The translations under genes and the position numbers were made by a program. From NCBI GenBank assembly GCA_910584085.1, contig CAJTZY010000008.1, forward strand, positions 3,197 through 67,196: 64,000 nt of DNA. The letters are read 5' to 3'. The notes beneath the pieces are model-generated. The model was not told the origin of the DNA and ran no database searches. It worked only from the letters and a program-made list of their open reading frames with translations. This DNA is from an uncultured Bacilli bacterium (lineage in GTDB: Bacteria > Bacillota_I > Bacilli_A > RF39 > UBA660). Numbering within the stretch: position 1 is the first letter of the stretch; each line of letters opens with the position of its first letter. This document shows positions 61,675 through 64,000 of the stretch, piece by piece.

Positions 61675-64000
61675 ATGAACATGTGGTTTCAAAAATTGAT
61701 GAGGCAATTTTTCTTTAATATTGATAAGATTGTCTTCAGTTTTATATCATCGGTATATGATTTATTAATTTCTATTGCTAGAACAACTGTACTCTCTCAA
61801 GCTGATATAATGTCAATGGCTGATAGAATATATAAATTGCTTGCAATTTTTATGGTATTTAAAGTTACTTTCTCCTTAATTATGTATGTAGTTAATCCGG
61901 ATGACTTTTCAGATAAAGCGAAAGGTGTATCAAAACTTGGAACTAATATTGTAATTTCTTTAGCTGTTTTGGTTTTAACACCATATATATTTAATTATGC
62001 ATATCAATTTCAAACAATTATTTTAGAAGATAATTCACTAGCAGTACTTATATTTGGCGAGGATAAGAACAGTGATGATGATATTAAAAGTAATGGTACT
62101 TTTTTAAATACTGCAGGGGATAGTATGGCATATATTGCAATGACACCATTTTTTACTCCTAATGTATCTATTTCTTCACTTATGGACTGTACAGATGTTA
62201 AAAGTAATGAATGTTTTGATGGAATGGAAGAACTTACAACTTCAAATAATAATTTTACAGCAACACAATTAAATAATTATAAAGCTGGTATTCAAAATGA
62301 CAATTTAGGTCTTATGTTTAGACAAGACTTAGCAATTTCTACTACTAGTGATAATGAAGATTTTATTATGGATTATAAATATTTATTTAGTACTGTTATT
62401 GGTGTTATTATAGTTTTATTACTTATAACATTTTGTTTGGATATTGCAGTTAGGAGTATTAAACTTGCATTTTTACAGTTAGTAGCTCCGATACCAATAA
62501 TTTCTTATGTTGATCCTAAAAGTGGAAAAGATGGCATGTTTAAAAAATGGTATCAAATGTGTTTTAAAACTTATTTGAGTTTATTTATAAGGATTATTGC
62601 ACTCTATTTTGCAATTTATATAATAAGTAGACTTGATAAGATGTCTGATATTATAGATGGATCATATATTACAAATGGATTTATAAAAATATTTATAATA
62701 ATTGGGGCACTTATGTTTGCTAAACAATTACCTAAGATACTTGAAGGCTTAGGAATTAAGTTAGATGGTGGATTACAATTAAATCCTCTTAAGAAAATTG
62801 AAAAGGAAGCATTAGGTGGAGGAATTTTAAAAAAGCCAAATGAGATGTTAGGCAAAATTGGAAAAGGCATAGCTCTTGCACCAGTAAATGGTGTTAAAAC
62901 ATTAGGTAAAAAGACCATTGGCGGAATAGATGCCAAAATAAATGGTAAGGGATTTAAACAAGGTTGGAATAGAACTCATGGTAGTTTGTATAATGGTTTT
63001 TATAAAAAGTTAGATGAGTGGGCACCTGATAGTGCTGAAGCTAGAAAAAATGCAAGAGCAGGTAGAGAGAATATCCATAGGATGGATGAAAAGTATAAAA
63101 AAGGTAAAGAAATATATGATGAGGTATATAATCCGAACTCTAAAATTATGGATGCAAATTTGAAGTCTAAATTTTCTGAACCTTATCGTAAAAGTTATAC
63201 AGCAATGAATGATGCAAAAGGTGAAATGTATAAAGCAGAGGCAAAGAAAACAGCACAAATAGCTGCTGTTGAGGAACAAATGAAACGTGATATGCTTACT
63301 GCTAGAACAGAGGCTGATAGACTTAAAATTCAGGAAGAGGCTCAAAATAGGATAAAAGATATTAATAAGGAAGCAGGAACTGCAACTAAAAGATATGAGG
63401 TTGCAAAGGCAAGGCATGATGAGATGAAGAAAGTTTATGCAAGAGATGCTTTGTTAGAAGATGCTTTTGATTATTATGATAAAACTGCAAGTGAAGCAGA
63501 TAAGAACGGCAATAGTACTAGCACTACACACCATATTGTACAATCTAATAATGCTAATACTAACCTTCCACCAATAAATCCTAGTGGAGGTTCAAATAGT
63601 GGATCATCGACAGGAAGTTCAAATGGAGGTTCAAGTAGTAGCTCTCCATCAGGAGGATCTACAGGAGGTTCAAATAGCAACTCTACTCAACCATCTACGC
63701 AGACAACACAATCTTCAAATCAATCAGCTGCACAACAGGCTCAATCAATTTTGAATAATTATCCAATTCCGAATACTAATGCATCATCAAATTCTACACA
63801 ATCAACAACGCAGGCAGCACCACAAGCGGCACCAGCTCAGACAACACAACAGGCAACGCAGGCAGCGCCACAAACAGCACCAGCTCAAACAACACAGCAG
63901 GCAACGCAGGCAGCACCACAAGCGGCACCAGCTCAGACAACACAGCAGGCAACACAGCAGGCAACACAGGCAGCGCCACAAGCGGCACCAGCTCAGACAA
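61675..64000 (+). CDS. VirB6/TrbL-like polytopic membrane protein with repeat-rich tail, 3' end outside window
   Basis: 775 codons visible, start ATG behind AAGGAGGAG. Residues about 1-370 carry about six membrane helices with an extracytoplasmic loop (about 120-230) containing LMDCTDVKSNECFDG; LAFLQLVAPIPIISYVDPKS is typical of VirB6/TrbL-like channel proteins of Gram-positive type IV systems. A long charged helical part (about 400-610) and a Ser/Gly/Asn then Gln/Ala/Thr/Pro-rich tail follow. The tail contains 16-residue repeats and a clear shift to higher GC. It probably forms the membrane channel or tether for the VirB2-like subunits. Confidence 0.8.
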   Translation, partial: MNMWFQKLMRQFFFNIDKIVFSFISSVYDLLISIARTTVLSQADIMSMADRIYKLLAIFMVFKVTFSLIMYVVNPDDFSDKAKGVSKLGTNIVISLAVLVLTPYIFNYAYQFQTIILEDNSLAVLIFGEDKNSDDDIKSNGTFLNTAGDSMAYIAMTPFFTPNVSISSLMDCTDVKSNECFDGMEELTTSNNNFTATQLNNYKAGIQNDNLGLMFRQDLAISTTSDNEDFIMDYKYLFSTVIGVIIVLLLITFCLDIAVRSIKLAFLQLVAPIPIISYVDPKSGKDGMFKKWYQMCFKTYLSLFIRIIALYFAIYIISRLDKMSDIIDGSYITNGFIKIFIIIGALMFAKQLPKILEGLGIKLDGGLQLNPLKKIEKEALGGGILKKPNEMLGKIGKGIALAPVNGVKTLGKKTIGGIDAKINGKGFKQGWNRTHGSLYNGFYKKLDEWAPDSAEARKNARAGRENIHRMDEKYKKGKEIYDEVYNPNSKIMDANLKSKFSEPYRKSYTAMNDAKGEMYKAEAKKTAQIAAVEEQMKRDMLTARTEADRLKIQEEAQNRIKDINKEAGTATKRYEVAKARHDEMKKVYARDALLEDAFDYYDKTASEADKNGNSTSTTHHIVQSNNANTNLPPINPSGGSNSGSSTGSSNGGSSSSSPSGGSTGGSNSNSTQPSTQTTQSSNQSAAQQAQSILNNYPIPNTNASSNSTQSTTQAAPQAAPAQTTQQATQAAPQTAPAQTTQQATQAAPQAAPAQTTQQATQQATQAAPQAAPAQT
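63806..64000 (+). repeat. 48 bp tandem repeat encoding Gln-Ala-Thr-Pro repeats
   Basis: Units start at 63806, 63854 and 63902 (48 bp apart) and a fourth at 63962 after an extra 12 bp (caacacagcagg). Each encodes a version of ATQAAPQAAPAQTTQQ. The array runs off the window. GC content is far above the surrounding sequence. Confidence 0.9.

Noticed and set aside
62616..64000. Minus-strand open frames opposite the VirB6-like gene
   Set aside because: The plus strand carries one continuous membrane-protein frame with a strong ribosome site; the minus-strand products are low-complexity mirror images.
1..64000. Recoding of TGA as Trp (mycoplasma-type code)
   Set aside because: TGA ends clearly complete genes and Trp is written TGG throughout; the TGA at 11253 is an isolated case.
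49783..64000. Conjugative type IV secretion system
   Set aside because: No VirB4, coupling protein or relaxase is visible in the window, and the ATPase is of TadA type; only VirB2- and VirB6-like parts are present.

Overview
The window is a very AT-rich, gene-dense bacterial chromosome segment. It reads with the standard bacterial code: TGG encodes Trp and TGA ends several clear genes, for example those ending at 1224, 1880 and 51357. AGGAGG/AGGTGA ribosome sites, TTGACA-TATAAT promoters, a sortase with a sortable adhesin, ScpA/ScpB, UppP, RlmD and a Tad pilus locus point to a low-GC Bacillota lineage. The style (short leaders, Asn-rich proteins, extreme AT) resembles uncultured gut Bacilli of the RF39/Mollicutes-related kind. 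That placement is inference.

Layout. (1) 1-16945, mostly chromosomal: a PLP lyase, a pseudouridine synthase, a thioester/prealbumin-repeat surface adhesin with its sortase, a ClpX-like ATPase, a UvrD-like helicase that appears to start at ATT, a glucosaminidase, a calcium P-type ATPase, a lipoprotein, an Abi/HEPN protein, a trypsin-like protease and a short sigma-like protein. (2) 16994-42176, an accessory island built by repeated insertion into one N-acetylmuramoyl-L-alanine amidase gene. The 5' end of that gene is present as a short trace near 17000, as a 14-codon stub at 23126, and as an 84-codon piece at 28593. The rest of the gene, with four LysM repeats, lies at 42177-43103. (3) 43121-49638, mostly minus-strand housekeeping genes: RlmD, a DUF3603-like protein, UppP (plus strand), a GNAT enzyme, tRNA-Leu and ScpA/ScpB. 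(4) 49783-64000, one long plus-strand locus combining a Tad/Flp pilus machine (CpaB, TadA, TadB, TadC, pilin-like proteins, TadZ-like) with four VirB2-like small membrane proteins and a VirB6/TrbL-like protein that runs off the window.

Island contents. The first segment (17 to 23 kb) holds a frameshifted HEPN-like gene and a two-gene operon of unrecognised proteins (1190 and 244 aa). The second (23.2 to 28.5 kb) holds a tRNA-Trp-like gene, an HNH-like protein paired with a polytopic membrane protein, a decayed MobV relaxase, an EamA transporter, a P-loop kinase-like protein and a GNAT protein. The third (28847-42178) is a 13.3 kb serine-recombinase element carrying a YobI-like NTPase, a Fic protein, an XRE regulator, a type III restriction-modification pair, iteron-like repeats, small DNA-binding proteins and a HEPN-like protein. 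Its ends show a hybrid att structure. Joining the amidase halves at the shared GG gives one uninterrupted 392-codon reading frame, so excision would restore the enzyme.

The strongest candidates for undescribed biology are the amidase integration hotspot, the 18713-23019 operon, the HNH-membrane pair, and the mixed Tad/type IV secretion-like locus.
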